From Micromonospora pattaloongensis (GTDB lineage Bacteria; Actinomycetota; Actinomycetes; Mycobacteriales; Micromonosporaceae): 64,000 nucleotides of DNA. This document shows, one piece after another, positions 16,687-25,694 of this stretch. Location of the stretch: NCBI RefSeq assembly GCF_900107255.1, contig NZ_FNPH01000002.1:186001-250000 (forward strand), written 5' to 3'. Both the position numbers and the translations under genes were made by a program. The number at the start of each line of letters is the position of its first letter. The first letter of the stretch is position 1. The notes under the pieces were generated by a model. That model was given only the letters and a program-made list of their open reading frames with translations, made no database searches and had not been told where the DNA came from.

Positions 16687-19095
16687 GTGCCCGCCGACGA
16701 TCCGGACGAGCTGCTCCGGCACTTCTGCGCTGATCTGCGTCTGCTGTGGACACAGGCGCAGGGACCGAGCCTGCGGGTGGTGAGCGCCCGGGTCGGTCTC
16801 GGCAAGAGCCAGGTGGGCGCGATCCTCAACGGCACGGTCCGCCGGCCACCCGACTGGGACGTGGTACGTCGCCTGGTGCAGTGCTTCCACGACCACGCGC
16901 GGGCGCACCACCGGCTGTCCCAGCTGTCCCTGCGTACCGGGGTCGAGGAGACCTGGCGACCCCGGTACGCGATGCTGGAGTACGCCTTCCAGCGCAGGCG
17001 TACCCCGCCGGGTGGCACCGGTTCCCGCCCGCCGACGGCGTCCCGCCGGTGGCCGGTGCCCCGGCAACTCCCCCCGGTCGCCCGACACCTGGTGGGCCGG
17101 GCGGCCGAACTGGCCACGCTCGACAGAGCCGCCGCGAGCTGCGGAAAGCCGGACGGGTCGGCCACCGTGGTCGTGATCGACGGTACCGCCGGTGTCGGCA
17201 AGACCACGGTCGCGCTCTGGTGGGCGCACCGGGCCGGCGGCCGGTTCCCCGACGGACAGCTCCACGTCGACCTGGGCGGCTTCGACCCGAACGGCACCCA
17301 GGTCTCCCCCGAGAACGCCCTGCGGGGATTCCTCATCGCGCTGGGCGCCGACCCCCACCGGCTGCCGGACGACCTGTCCACGCGCGTCGCGCTCTACCGC
17401 AGCCTGCTGGCCGATCGTCGAGTGCTGGTGGTGCTGGACAACGCCCGCGACCCGGGCCAGGTCCGCCCGCTGCTGCCCGGCGGCCCCTCCTGTATGGCTC
17501 TGGTGACCAGCCGCAACCAGTTGACCGGCCTGGTCGTGGGCGAGGGCGCGCTGCCGCTCAGGCTGGAGTTGCCGACCCCCACCGACGCGGCGGAGCTGTT
17601 CGCGTCCCGGCTCGGCACCGGCCGGGCAGCCGAGGAACCGGCGGCCGTGGCGGAGATCGTCGACCGCTGCGCCCGGCTACCCCTGGCCGTGGCCATCGCC
17701 GCCGCCAGCGCGGCCGCCCGCCCCGACGAACCACTCGCCGCGCTCGCCGCGCAGTTACGGACCGGCACCGCGGTGCTCGACACGTTGTCCACCGGTACCG
17801 ACGGCGCCGACGTCCGTACCGCGTTCTCCTGGTCCTATCGACGACTGAGCCCGATCGCCGCGACCCTGTTCCGGACGCTGGGGCTGCACCCTGGTCCCGA
17901 CGTCACGGTGGCCGCCGCCGCCAGCCTCGCGGGCGTACCCGTGCGGCAGGTCCGGCCGGCCCTGGCGGAACTGGCCCGCGCGCACCTCGTCTCGGCGCCC
18001 CATCGTGACCGGTACCGTACGCACGATCTGCTGCGCGCCTACGCGATGGAGCTGGCCCGGGCCACCGATCCCGGAGCGCGTCGACGGATGGCGCAGGGTC
18101 GGCTCCTCGACCATCTGCTCCACACCGCCTACGCCGCCAGCCGGATGCTGGACCCCCAGCGTCACACCATCGCCATTCCGCCGCCCGACGAAGGGGTGAC
18201 CGTGGTCGCCTTCAGCGACGAGGCCGCCGCACTGGACTGGTATGCGGCCGAGGAAACCACCTTGGTCGCGGCGATCCACGGCGCCGCGCGCACCGGCTTT
18301 CACGCCCGTGCCTGGCAACTGACGTGGGCGTGTGAGCCGATGCTGTACCGCCAGGTGCCCCGCCAGCAGTGGGCCGCCCTGCAACGGGTGGCACTGGCCG
18401 CGGCGCGGCGGATCGGCGACCCGCTGGCCCAGGGCCACGCCCATCGCGGACTCGGCCGCGCCTACAGCAGCATCGACAACCGCAGAATCCGGGCCCACAT
18501 CCACTTCAACCGGGCCCTGAGGAACTTCGCCACCGCCGACCGGCCCGTCGACGAGGGCTACGTACGGTTCCACCTCAGCCTGCTCTGCGAGCGAAACGGT
18601 GAGTACCGGGCCGCGTTGGAGCACACCCGGCGGGCGCTGGAACTCTTCGAGCGTGCCGGTCACCGTCCCGGGCAGGCCCGCGCGTACAACGGCCTGGGCT
18701 GGCAGCATGCGTTGCTCGGCGACTACGAGGTCGCGCTCGTCTCCTGCGCCCGCGCCCTCGACCTGATGCGGGCGGTCGGAGACCTGCTCGGGCAGGCCCA
18801 GGCCTGGGACAGTATCGGCTTCGCCCACCATGGGCTCCGGCAGTACGGGGAAGCGGTCACCGCCTACCGGCGCGCGCTGGCCCTCATCCGCCGGATCGGT
18901 GAGCGGAACAACGAGGCGGAGATGTTGGTCCATCTGGGCGACACCCACCAGGCGGCCGGCTCCCCGGAGGCGGCCGGGCGTGCGTGGCGGCAGGCGCTCA
19001 CGATCCTCGACGAGCTTGGCGTCTCCGAAGCGGCCGCCGTCCGGGCACGGCTCGACGGAACACCGCTCGCGCGGCCGGCAGCGCCCCCCGGCTGA
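16687..19095 (+). CDS. NB-ARC/TPR (STAND) transcriptional regulator with N-terminal HTH
   Basis: This protein of about 802 aa has three parts. Residues 1-90 form an XRE-like helical domain (VVSARVGLGKSQVGAILNGTVRRP). The NB-ARC ATPase at about 135-450 shows Walker A TAGVGKTTVALWWAH, Walker B RRVLVVLDNARDP and MALVTSRNQL. C-terminal tetratricopeptide repeats at about 560-790 include RALRNFATADRP, RRALELFERAG and RRALALIRRIGE. STAND proteins of this architecture are signal-sensing switches, often pathway regulators. The GTG at 16687 has GGAAGG about 12 bases upstream. The frame is open from a GTG at 16552, which would add a poorly structured 45-residue leader. Confidence 0.85.
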   Translation: MPADDPDELLRHFCADLRLLWTQAQGPSLRVVSARVGLGKSQVGAILNGTVRRPPDWDVVRRLVQCFHDHARAHHRLSQLSLRTGVEETWRPRYAMLEYAFQRRRTPPGGTGSRPPTASRRWPVPRQLPPVARHLVGRAAELATLDRAAASCGKPDGSATVVVIDGTAGVGKTTVALWWAHRAGGRFPDGQLHVDLGGFDPNGTQVSPENALRGFLIALGADPHRLPDDLSTRVALYRSLLADRRVLVVLDNARDPGQVRPLLPGGPSCMALVTSRNQLTGLVVGEGALPLRLELPTPTDAAELFASRLGTGRAAEEPAAVAEIVDRCARLPLAVAIAAASAAARPDEPLAALAAQLRTGTAVLDTLSTGTDGADVRTAFSWSYRRLSPIAATLFRTLGLHPGPDVTVAAAASLAGVPVRQVRPALAELARAHLVSAPHRDRYRTHDLLRAYAMELARATDPGARRRMAQGRLLDHLLHTAYAASRMLDPQRHTIAIPPPDEGVTVVAFSDEAAALDWYAAEETTLVAAIHGAARTGFHARAWQLTWACEPMLYRQVPRQQWAALQRVALAAARRIGDPLAQGHAHRGLGRAYSSIDNRRIRAHIHFNRALRNFATADRPVDEGYVRFHLSLLCERNGEYRAALEHTRRALELFERAGHRPGQARAYNGLGWQHALLGDYEVALVSCARALDLMRAVGDLLGQAQAWDSIGFAHHGLRQYGEAVTAYRRALALIRRIGERNNEAEMLVHLGDTHQAAGSPEAAGRAWRQALTILDELGVSEAAAVRARLDGTPLARPAAPPG

Positions 19096-19129
19096 CCCGG
19101 ACGGCGCCGGCGGCTCCTGTTGTGTCGGT

Positions 19130-19146
19130 CCCGCCTGTTAGGCGGG
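19130..19146 (+). terminator. short hairpin after the NB-ARC gene
   Basis: CCCGCCT-GTT-AGGCGGG forms a compact 7-bp stem 35 bp after the regulator stop. There is no T-run. It is a plausible terminator. Confidence 0.45.
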
Positions 19147-19230
19147 GGATGCCCGCCCCGCGGCACCGCTGCCGGTCGTCGTAGCTCATGTATCGTCCCG
19201 TCCGACTGTTGATCACTTAGGGAGCCGGGC

Positions 19231-19872
19231 ATGGGCAAGGCCATTACGGGGCCGTTCACCTCGGGGGTCGCCCGGGCAGTGTTAGCTGTGATGGTCGGGG
19301 GCGCGATGTTCGGCTGCTCGCCCCAGTCCGGCCGGCAGGCGGCGGCGCCCTCACCTTCTGCGTCGGTGCAGCCCTCCGCGAGCCCCTCCAGTGTGCGGGC
19401 TCGCCTCGAAATGCCGATGCGGCTCGGCAATCGCTCCCAGTTCTCCCATCGGCCGCTAGCGTTCGCCGTGGCTGACACCGTCGAGCAACTGGGTCGGTTA
19501 GTGGACGACCCGAGGGACCAAGCCGGAAAGTTCTACAACGGTCAGACCGACGCCGACTATGCGGTACTGGTCAGCGCGGCGGCCGGCACCGTGAGAGACG
19601 AGGAAGCAACGCTGAACGAGGTTTTCAGGTTGTTTCCGCGGGTGCGTGAGGTCCGATCGGTGGACCCTGGCCCCTTAGGCGGCGTGGCCGGCTGCGGTAA
19701 CGGCCGCAACGACCAGTACTACGTCACGATGTGCGCCTGGGCCGATCGGGTCAGCGTCGGCACGGTCACCTTCCTGAGCCCGAAGAAGCGACTGGGTTCC
19801 CCTGACGATGAGTTCGTGGAGATCCGCAGCCTGGTGGAGTCTCACATCCCGGGCCTGCCCTCTGGCCAGTGA
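19231..19872 (+). CDS. putative lipoprotein of unknown function
   Basis: This 213-aa protein has a lipoprotein signal peptide: a hydrophobic segment AVLAVMVGGAMFGC with the acylated Cys near residue 29. It is followed by a Ser/Pro/Ala linker (SPSASVQPSASPSS) and a globular domain of about 150 residues. The domain includes FAVADTVEQLGRLVDDPRDQAG, AGCGNGRNDQYYVTMCAWADRV and VTFLSPKKRLGS. The pair of cysteines (GGVAGC, YYVTMC) is a possible disulfide. I recognise no family. It would be anchored on the outer face of the membrane. GGGAGCC precedes the ATG. Confidence 0.72.
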   Translation: MGKAITGPFTSGVARAVLAVMVGGAMFGCSPQSGRQAAAPSPSASVQPSASPSSVRARLEMPMRLGNRSQFSHRPLAFAVADTVEQLGRLVDDPRDQAGKFYNGQTDADYAVLVSAAAGTVRDEEATLNEVFRLFPRVREVRSVDPGPLGGVAGCGNGRNDQYYVTMCAWADRVSVGTVTFLSPKKRLGSPDDEFVEIRSLVESHIPGLPSGQ

Positions 19873-20011
19873 TCCCACTCGCCCGAGCGTCGTAACTGCG
19901 GCGGCCGACCGGCGTCCCTTCTGGCTGGCCGACGAAGCCACCACCAGCCTCGATGTCATCAGCTCCGCCGCGTGACACCCTGACCGCCGCCCTAACTCAA
20001 CGGCGTTGGGA

Positions 20012-20554
20012 CTAGGACCGACCGAACTCGGCATAGCGTGGCCGACCATCGTCCAACGCGCGCAGCGCGGATGCCACGCGACGTGCCATCGAAGGACGCA
20101 GAAGTGGCACAGCCTCCTGATACGGAACGAAGCGAAGCCCAGTCAGCTCGTCGTCCGTCGGCTTGAGCGCTGCGGCTTGGTCCTCATCGAGGTGCCCGCC
20201 GTCAAAGATGAACATCACGCCATCGGGCCACACGCCGTGAGCGGGCACCCAGTCAACGACAAGTAGCCGACTGATCGGCAGATCAAGACCAACTTCTTCG
20301 CGCACTTCGCGCCGGCACGCAGCCAGTGGCGATTCGTCAGCATCGGCGACGCCGCCTGGGATGTCCAGGAATGGCTTGTAGCCCGGCACGACGAACAAGA
20401 TTCGACCAGCCGTGTCGCGGATCAAAGCTCCGCCGGCTACACCCTTCCGAGGAAGGCGCTGAGCGATGCCCGGGTCGAACTCGCGTTCTGGTTCGCCTTC
20501 GGCGGAGAGGTCGTCAGCCAACGTCACGGCTTCACGGTACTGAGCCCTTTTCAC
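20012..20554 (-). CDS. NUDIX hydrolase
   Basis: This 180-aa protein carries a full Nudix box, GGVADADESPLAACRREV followed by REEVGL, near residues 67-90, matching GX5EX7REUXEEXGU. The surrounding strands ILFVVPGYKPFLDIP and RLLVVDWVPAHGV fit the fold. It hydrolyses a nucleoside diphosphate linked to another moiety; the substrate is not predictable. The start is GTG with a weak ribosome-binding site. It lies upstream (in transcription sense) of nothing obvious and beside a transposase remnant. Confidence 0.88.
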   Translation of the reverse strand: MKRAQYREAVTLADDLSAEGEPEREFDPGIAQRLPRKGVAGGALIRDTAGRILFVVPGYKPFLDIPGGVADADESPLAACRREVREEVGLDLPISRLLVVDWVPAHGVWPDGVMFIFDGGHLDEDQAAALKPTDDELTGLRFVPYQEAVPLLRPSMARRVASALRALDDGRPRYAEFGRS

Positions 20555-20559
20555 CGTGG

Positions 20560-20727
20560 TTAGCGGTTCGCCTCGATGTCATGCAGGACGAGGATGGCCT
20601 GCACGATCACGGTGGCGCGGCGGGGACAGCAAGCAGTTTGGTCAGGATCTTCCAGCCCTTGAGGGTGGCCACGGCGCGTTCGCCGAGCGCGCGCAGCGTG
20701 GCGTGCGAACGGTTGCCCGCCTTCTGC
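20560..20727 (-). mobile_element. transposase C-terminal remnant with frameshift
   Basis: Minus-strand reading gives QKAGNRSHATLRALGERAV and ATLKGWKILTKL in one frame. It then continues in the next frame as CCPRRATVIVQAILVLHDIE to a stop at 20560. Together this is the C-terminus of a DDE transposase of the IS5/HARBI-like type common in actinobacteria. A single missing base near 20631 breaks the frame. The N-terminal two-thirds is absent. It is inactive. Confidence 0.7.
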
Positions 20728-20834
20728 CTGTGGGGCAGTCACGGCCGTGGATGGGCGACGGGCCACGTCAATCGGCGGGAGGGGCCACCCAAGGCGTTCG
20801 AGATCGTCGAGTCAAGGTGGGGACGCCGGCGTTA

Positions 20835-21749
20835 TCAGACGTACGTCGACCATTTAGCCGTCATGTCTCCACGTCTAAAGGTTTCCAGGCGGTACGCCCA
20901 CTGGTCACGGACAGCAGGGTTACTTCGCAGAATCGGGACAACGCTGGTCACCAGTTTGAGCTCGCGGACCTGGCGCAGGGTCTCAAACCCGCTCCACTTC
21001 GTAACGTCAACTCCATAGTGAGTGACCAGCTCACCGTGCGTGTCCCGGGCGTAGTCGAACCGCAGCTTGCCAACCGCAACCGGCACCAAGTCCCACTCTC
21101 GTGGCCCCGTGCTCGTCGAGTCGAAGTCGCAGATCACCGCGCCGCCTGGCCCTCCGATCACGTTCCCGAGGAATGGGTCGCCGTGGATCGGCCCGGACGG
21201 CAGGAAGTAACGAAGTTTTCCCAGCTTCTCCTCGATGCCGTCGCACCGGTCGCGGAGGAAGACAAGATCCGACGGAGCGATTCCGTCGGGCTCAGCCAGC
21301 CTTTGCCGAATCTCCTCCAACGGGTTCCAGCGCGGTAGCTGGAACGATGGGGGCGGCAGTGCGTGGAAACGCTTCAGGATTAGGGCTAGGGCGCGACCGC
21401 TCGGTTTTGGGCCAGTCTCCGGAACGGCCTGCCACACCGTCGCGAGATGCCCGTCAATGTCGAGTGGCTGCGGGACGCCCGGCAGCAGGCGCACCGACGG
21501 CACATCATGTTCCGCGAGCCAACGGGCGACCTGGACGATCTTGGGGACGCGCTGACGCATAGTTGCCGATCCGGCGATACGAACCACGATCGAAGCGTGG
21601 GCAACCCGGAAGACGGCGTTATTGGTGAACTTGATCAGCTGGGCATCTCGCGTGTCGAGGCCGAGTCGCCTGCCGATCTCGGCGAGGACGGCGTCCAGGT
21701 TGGCACGGGTGAGCCGCGCTTGAGGTTGCCCGTCGCGGTACGGAGTCAT
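20835..21749 (-). CDS. aminoglycoside phosphotransferase (APH)-like kinase
   Basis: This 304-aa small-molecule kinase of the APH/choline kinase fold shows the Brenner motif GPIHGDPFLGNVIGG near residue 190, with the catalytic Asp, and the metal-binding AVICDFDSTSTGPREWDLV near 210. N-lobe elements FTNNAVFRVAHASIVVRIA are also present. Its substrate is unknown; resistance activity should not be assumed. Its ATG overlaps the TGA of the XRE-TPR regulator gene, so the two are translationally coupled. Confidence 0.85.
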   Translation of the reverse strand: MTPYRDGQPQARLTRANLDAVLAEIGRRLGLDTRDAQLIKFTNNAVFRVAHASIVVRIAGSATMRQRVPKIVQVARWLAEHDVPSVRLLPGVPQPLDIDGHLATVWQAVPETGPKPSGRALALILKRFHALPPPSFQLPRWNPLEEIRQRLAEPDGIAPSDLVFLRDRCDGIEEKLGKLRYFLPSGPIHGDPFLGNVIGGPGGAVICDFDSTSTGPREWDLVPVAVGKLRFDYARDTHGELVTHYGVDVTKWSGFETLRQVRELKLVTSVVPILRSNPAVRDQWAYRLETFRRGDMTAKWSTYV

Positions 21750-23113
21750 TCCGCCTGCAGCGTATCAATTCTTTCGGCAAGCTCGCGCGCCTCGGAGCGC
21801 TCAAGGTGGCTGTCGGTCTCACGTCGCAGTGGCGCTAGCCGATCGATCGTCCGCACGGACCGCAGCTGCATAGCGAGAGCCACTGCCTGATTACCAAGCG
21901 CGATTCCCGTGTCACAATCGTCGAGGCGCAGGTGGGTAGTCGCGAGAGCGGTCAGCTCGAATGCGCGACTGCGGGATTGATCGTCGCAGCGCATGTCGAG
22001 GGCGCGGTGCAAGTGCTCGACTGCCGCGCTGAGGTAGGCCGTTGTACGCGCGGGGAGCGAGGCGTAGACGATGCCCGTCATCGCGTGCAGATCCGCCAGG
22101 CCGAAGAAGCAGACCCATGCGGGTGCCGCAAGCAGATCAGCCCGGGTGAACTCGTCCTGCGCCCGGTCGATGCTCTTGAGTGCCTGGGAAGTGTCCCCTA
22201 AGAGCGCATAGGCCCATGCTTCGTTCGCACACAGGAGCGCCACCGTCAGCTCGCTGCCCGCGTCCTGCGCGGCGAGCTGGCCGAGCTGGAAGAACTTGAG
22301 GGCGTCCCGGAAATAGCCCTGGTGCAGGTGCAGCCGGCCGATCCGGTACAGCACGTTGGCGACCAGGGATGGGTTGTTCGTGTGCCTGGCCTGCTCCAAG
22401 GCACGGGCGAAGTGGCAACGCGCGGATGAGTACAGCCCGACGTCGAACGAGGTCCAGCCGGCAAGGTTGTGTAAATCTGCGAGCGCGATGTGCAGGCGGT
22501 GGCGGACCTCGTCGGCGTAATCCGCGGCCAGAAGCTGCTGCGCCCAGCGAACCTGCGCGACTATCGCCTCGCGGCACGCCCCACCGCCGTACTGGTAGTC
22601 CAACGCGCGCATCGCTGCGGTGATGCTCTCGATGTTGACCACATCCGGCAGGCCGACGCGGGTGAAGACCGGCGTACGTGCCGCCTCCACCGGCTGCCAC
22701 CACTTCGCGATCTCCTGCACGCCAGCCCCCATCGTGACGTTGGCCGCGTGCGACAGGAGCTGACGCACCTCCTCGCGCTCGTCCGGCAACACGGAGCATG
22801 AGGCAACTGCCAGATCGAGTGCCCGCTCGGTGGATTCGTCGTATGCGAGGCCGAGATAGCCACGCGGTACTCCAAGACCATCCGCGATGCGCAGCAGCAG
22901 CTCGTATGCCATTACCTGTCGGCCGTTCAGGATTTCGTAGACCTCGGACGGCGACTGGCCGGTGAGAGCGGCGATCCGCCGCTGCGAAACGCCAGCGGAC
23001 TGCAGCCTGCGGTACACCGTGGCAAGGTCACGTCGCGCCAGGGCTAATCGCATCTCCCGATGCTCCCAAACCACGGCGGTGATGGCTTGATCCGATGCAC
23101 GGTCAAGATTCAT
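21746..23113 (-). CDS. XRE-family regulator with TPR-like C-terminal domain
   Basis: This 455-aa protein has an N-terminal XRE helix-turn-helix at about 25-80 (QSAGVSQRRIAALTGQSPSE, VYEILNGRQVMAYELLLRIA) followed by about 300 residues of TPR-like helices (SARCHFARALEQARHTNNPS, RIGRLHLHQGYFRDALKFF, AWAYALLGDTSQALKSIDRA). This is the actinobacterial architecture of peptide- or ligand-responsive regulators. GGAG lies 6-9 bases before the ATG at 23113. The downstream kinase gene overlaps by 4 bp, so kinase and regulator form one unit. Confidence 0.86.
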   Translation of the reverse strand: MNLDRASDQAITAVVWEHREMRLALARRDLATVYRRLQSAGVSQRRIAALTGQSPSEVYEILNGRQVMAYELLLRIADGLGVPRGYLGLAYDESTERALDLAVASCSVLPDEREEVRQLLSHAANVTMGAGVQEIAKWWQPVEAARTPVFTRVGLPDVVNIESITAAMRALDYQYGGGACREAIVAQVRWAQQLLAADYADEVRHRLHIALADLHNLAGWTSFDVGLYSSARCHFARALEQARHTNNPSLVANVLYRIGRLHLHQGYFRDALKFFQLGQLAAQDAGSELTVALLCANEAWAYALLGDTSQALKSIDRAQDEFTRADLLAAPAWVCFFGLADLHAMTGIVYASLPARTTAYLSAAVEHLHRALDMRCDDQSRSRAFELTALATTHLRLDDCDTGIALGNQAVALAMQLRSVRTIDRLAPLRRETDSHLERSEARELAERIDTLQAE

Positions 23114-23313
23114 AGATGCTCCGTAATCAGACAACGGGCCGTAGCCGGAGATTAGCGCTTCAATCGAACGCCTTGAAGACACGCAGAGCCAAGATGACTA
23201 GTGCGGCTAGGCACGTTGGCTAGTCGTAGATGCGACCGGCGATCCTCACCAGCCATGGCTCTTACCCAAGGACATGGCGCAATCGCACGATGTCAATGTC
23301 GTTGGGAGGCATC

Positions 23314-23469
23314 ATGTGGTCGCTCTTATCCGTGTTCCTCGCGTTCGTGGTGGGCGCGGTCGCCGGGTTCGTCCTCGGTAAGCGCGCGAGCATGTGGTGC
23401 CCCGGCTGTGGCGGCCCGTCCTCGGCTGCCACGACGCCGAGACCCGGCTCGGGGCGGGCAACCCGATGA
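23314..23469 (+). CDS. small membrane protein, 51 aa
   Basis: A strong GGGAGG five bases before the ATG introduces a protein with one N-terminal membrane helix (LLSVFLAFVVGAVAGFVLG). It is followed by a short tail with CPGC, a possible metal-binding or zinc-ribbon half. Its TGA overlaps the ATG of the GPP34 gene (ATGA), showing translation coupling. Function is unknown; it could anchor or assist GPP34 at the membrane (inference). Confidence 0.7.
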   Translation: MWSLLSVFLAFVVGAVAGFVLGKRASMWCPGCGGPSSAATTPRPGSGRATR

Positions 23470-24209
23470 CGCATGCAACGGAGAACTCCACGCGTCATCC
23501 TGACGGCAGCGCCAACCACTCACGACTCCAGTCGCTGCTGGACGGGCGGCTCGCGGTCGGTCACGAGTTCTTCCTGATCGCCCTGAACGACCGGACCGGC
23601 AAGCTGCGCCTCAACCCCGACGCCTTCGGTCTCGGCCTCGCCGGCGCTCTGGTCGGCGAGCTGGTCCTGTCACACCACCTCACCGTCAACGGCGACGCGC
23701 TGGCGCCGCTCACCCACGAGCTGCCACCCGACACCTGGCTGGCGGCGAAGTTCGCCCGACTGATCGCCGAGCCACACGTGACCGAGCTGCGCACCTGGCT
23801 GCGATTCTTCGCCACCACCGCCGAGTCGGAGATCGCCGGCCAGCTCCAGCGGCACGGCTGGGTCGACATCCACACCCGCAAGACGAACCGGTCGCTCGGC
23901 CTGCGCACCTCAACGGCCTACCTGCCCCGCAACACCAACCGGATCGCGTGGCGGTCCGGGCGGCTGGCCGTACTCCTGACCGGTCTTGACCCGCATCTGC
24001 GCGCCGGGCATCCGGTCCCCTGGCCGGAGGTGCTGCTGGCCGGCCTGCTCGACGCGGTCGGGCTGCTGGACCTCGTGCTGTGGCACACCCCGCGCCCGAG
24101 CTGCCGGCCCGCCCTGACCTGGTGTCTGCGCCAGCATCCGGCCCTCTATGCCCTGGTGACCGAGGTCGGAAGCGTGCACGCTGGTCTCGTCTGTTCCCGA
24201 CTCACCTAA
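23466..24209 (+). CDS. GPP34 (Golgi phosphoprotein 3-like) family protein
   Basis: This 247-aa all-helical GPP34-fold protein (PF05719 type) has the core FFLIALNDRTGKLRL, LGLAGALVGELVLSHHLTVNG, WVDIHTRKTNRSLGLRTSTAY and LLAGLLDAVGLLDLVL. Eukaryotic GOLPH3 binds PI4P at the Golgi. Bacterial homologues, numerous in actinobacteria, are essentially uncharacterised. It lies between a small membrane protein gene (4-bp overlap) and an APC permease gene 11 bp downstream, which suggests a membrane-associated role. Confidence 0.85.
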   Translation: MTHATENSTRHPDGSANHSRLQSLLDGRLAVGHEFFLIALNDRTGKLRLNPDAFGLGLAGALVGELVLSHHLTVNGDALAPLTHELPPDTWLAAKFARLIAEPHVTELRTWLRFFATTAESEIAGQLQRHGWVDIHTRKTNRSLGLRTSTAYLPRNTNRIAWRSGRLAVLLTGLDPHLRAGHPVPWPEVLLAGLLDAVGLLDLVLWHTPRPSCRPALTWCLRQHPALYALVTEVGSVHAGLVCSRLT

Positions 24210-24220
24210 TTGGAGTGTCC

Positions 24221-25684
24221 ATGAACGACATGATGCTCACCGGCCCGCCGGCCACCGTCACCGCGACGCTGGCCGCCAACCGGCTCGGCCTCGGCGGCGT
24301 GCTCTCGGCGGCCGGCGCCGCGATCGCCCCCGCGGTGGTGGTCGCCGGGGTGATCTCCACCGGGTACGCGGTCACCGGCGTCACCAGCTTCCCCGTCGCC
24401 CTGCTGGCGGTGGCGCTGGTGCTCGGGCTGTTCTGCCCCGGCTACATCGCCATGTCGAAGCGGATTCGCAACGCCGGCGCGTTCTACACCTACATCGCCC
24501 GGGGGCTGGGCCGGCCGGTGGGCGTGGCCGCCGCGTTCGTCGCGCTGCCGGCGTACGCGACGATGGCGGTCGCCACCTACGGCGCGATCGGACCGGTCGG
24601 CTCGGCGATCATCGCCGACACCGTCGGCGTGACCGTGCCGTGGGGGTTGGTGGCGGTGGGCGTCTGGCTGCTGGTGACGGTGCTCGGCGCGCTGCGGATC
24701 TCGATCAGCGCCCGCGTGCTGGCGGTCGCGCTGGCCTGCGAGGTCGTCGTCGTGCTCGTCGCCGATCTGGTGAACCTCGCCCACCCGCACGCCGGCCGGG
24801 TCAGCCTCGACGCCTGGGACCCGACCACGCTGGCCGGGCACTGGGGAATCGCGCTGGCGATCGCCGGCACCTCGTTCATCGGCTTCGAGGCCGCCGCGGT
24901 GTTCAGCGAGGAGTCCCGCGGTGCCCGTACCGTCGCCCTCGCCACCACCCTCGCGCTCACCCTGGCGTTCGGCCTGTATGCGCTCTCCGGGTGGGCGATG
25001 GCCGTCACCGTCGGCTCCGCGAACCTGCAGGCGGCCGCCGGCCGGCACGGCCCGGACCTGCCGTTCGTCACCGCCGCAGGGCACCTCGGCTCCGATTTGA
25101 TCGTCGACCTCGGCCGGGTGCTCTTCGTCAGCTCGCTGTTCGCCGCCGCGCTGGCCTACCACAACACGGTCACCCGCTACGCGTTCGCGCTCGGCCGCGA
25201 AGGCGTGCTGCCCGCGCCGCTGGCCCGCCTCCGCCCGACCAGCGGCGCCCCGGTCACCGCCTCGCTGACCATCAGCGCCGTCGCGGGCACGGTCATCATC
25301 GGGTACGCCGCCGCCGACGCCGACCCGCTCGTGCAGCTCTTCTTCTGGGGCGGCACCATCGGCGCGCTCGGCGTACTCCTGCTCATCGCCACCACCTCGG
25401 CGTCGGTGCTCGGCTTCTTCCGCCGCGATCCCGACGGCACCGGCCGGTTCACCCGGGTGGTCGCCCCGGCCCTGGCGGCGCTGCTGCTGGTCGGCGTCAT
25501 CGCGCTGATCGTCGACAACCTGGCCGGCCTGCTCGGCGTCGCCCCCGGCTCGCCGCTGAGCTGGGCCGTGCCCGCCGCCTACGCCGGGCTCGCCGCGCTC
25601 GGCCTGGGCTGGGCGTACGTCCTGCGCCGCACCCGACCGGAGACCTACCACGCCATCGGGCTGAACCTGCCCACCGAACAGTGA
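24221..25684 (+). CDS. APC family amino acid/polyamine permease
   Basis: This 487-aa membrane transporter has about 12 hydrophobic segments. The APC consensus is visible in helix 1 (GAAIAPAVVVAGVISTGYAVTG), the region IRNAGAFYTYIARGLGRPVG near 80, and helix 6 (LAIAGTSFIGFEAAAVFSEES), with TRYAFALGREGVLPAPLARL near residue 320. These match the PotE/YjeH-like branch. Its substrate is unknown. TGGAG precedes the ATG. It is the third gene of the GPP34 operon. Confidence 0.87.
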   Translation: MNDMMLTGPPATVTATLAANRLGLGGVLSAAGAAIAPAVVVAGVISTGYAVTGVTSFPVALLAVALVLGLFCPGYIAMSKRIRNAGAFYTYIARGLGRPVGVAAAFVALPAYATMAVATYGAIGPVGSAIIADTVGVTVPWGLVAVGVWLLVTVLGALRISISARVLAVALACEVVVVLVADLVNLAHPHAGRVSLDAWDPTTLAGHWGIALAIAGTSFIGFEAAAVFSEESRGARTVALATTLALTLAFGLYALSGWAMAVTVGSANLQAAAGRHGPDLPFVTAAGHLGSDLIVDLGRVLFVSSLFAAALAYHNTVTRYAFALGREGVLPAPLARLRPTSGAPVTASLTISAVAGTVIIGYAAADADPLVQLFFWGGTIGALGVLLLIATTSASVLGFFRRDPDGTGRFTRVVAPALAALLLVGVIALIVDNLAGLLGVAPGSPLSWAVPAAYAGLAALGLGWAYVLRRTRPETYHAIGLNLPTEQ

Positions 25685-25694
25685 GGAGTAGCCG

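Noticed and set aside
19913-19976. Fragment reading LADEATTSLDVISSAA, like an ABC ATPase Walker B/D-loop
   Set aside because: Only about 20 residues, no Walker A or signature motif nearby; chance or untraceable relic.
20835-21749. Antibiotic resistance role of the APH-like gene
   Set aside because: The fold is shared by many kinases of metabolites; nothing specific to aminoglycoside binding is visible.
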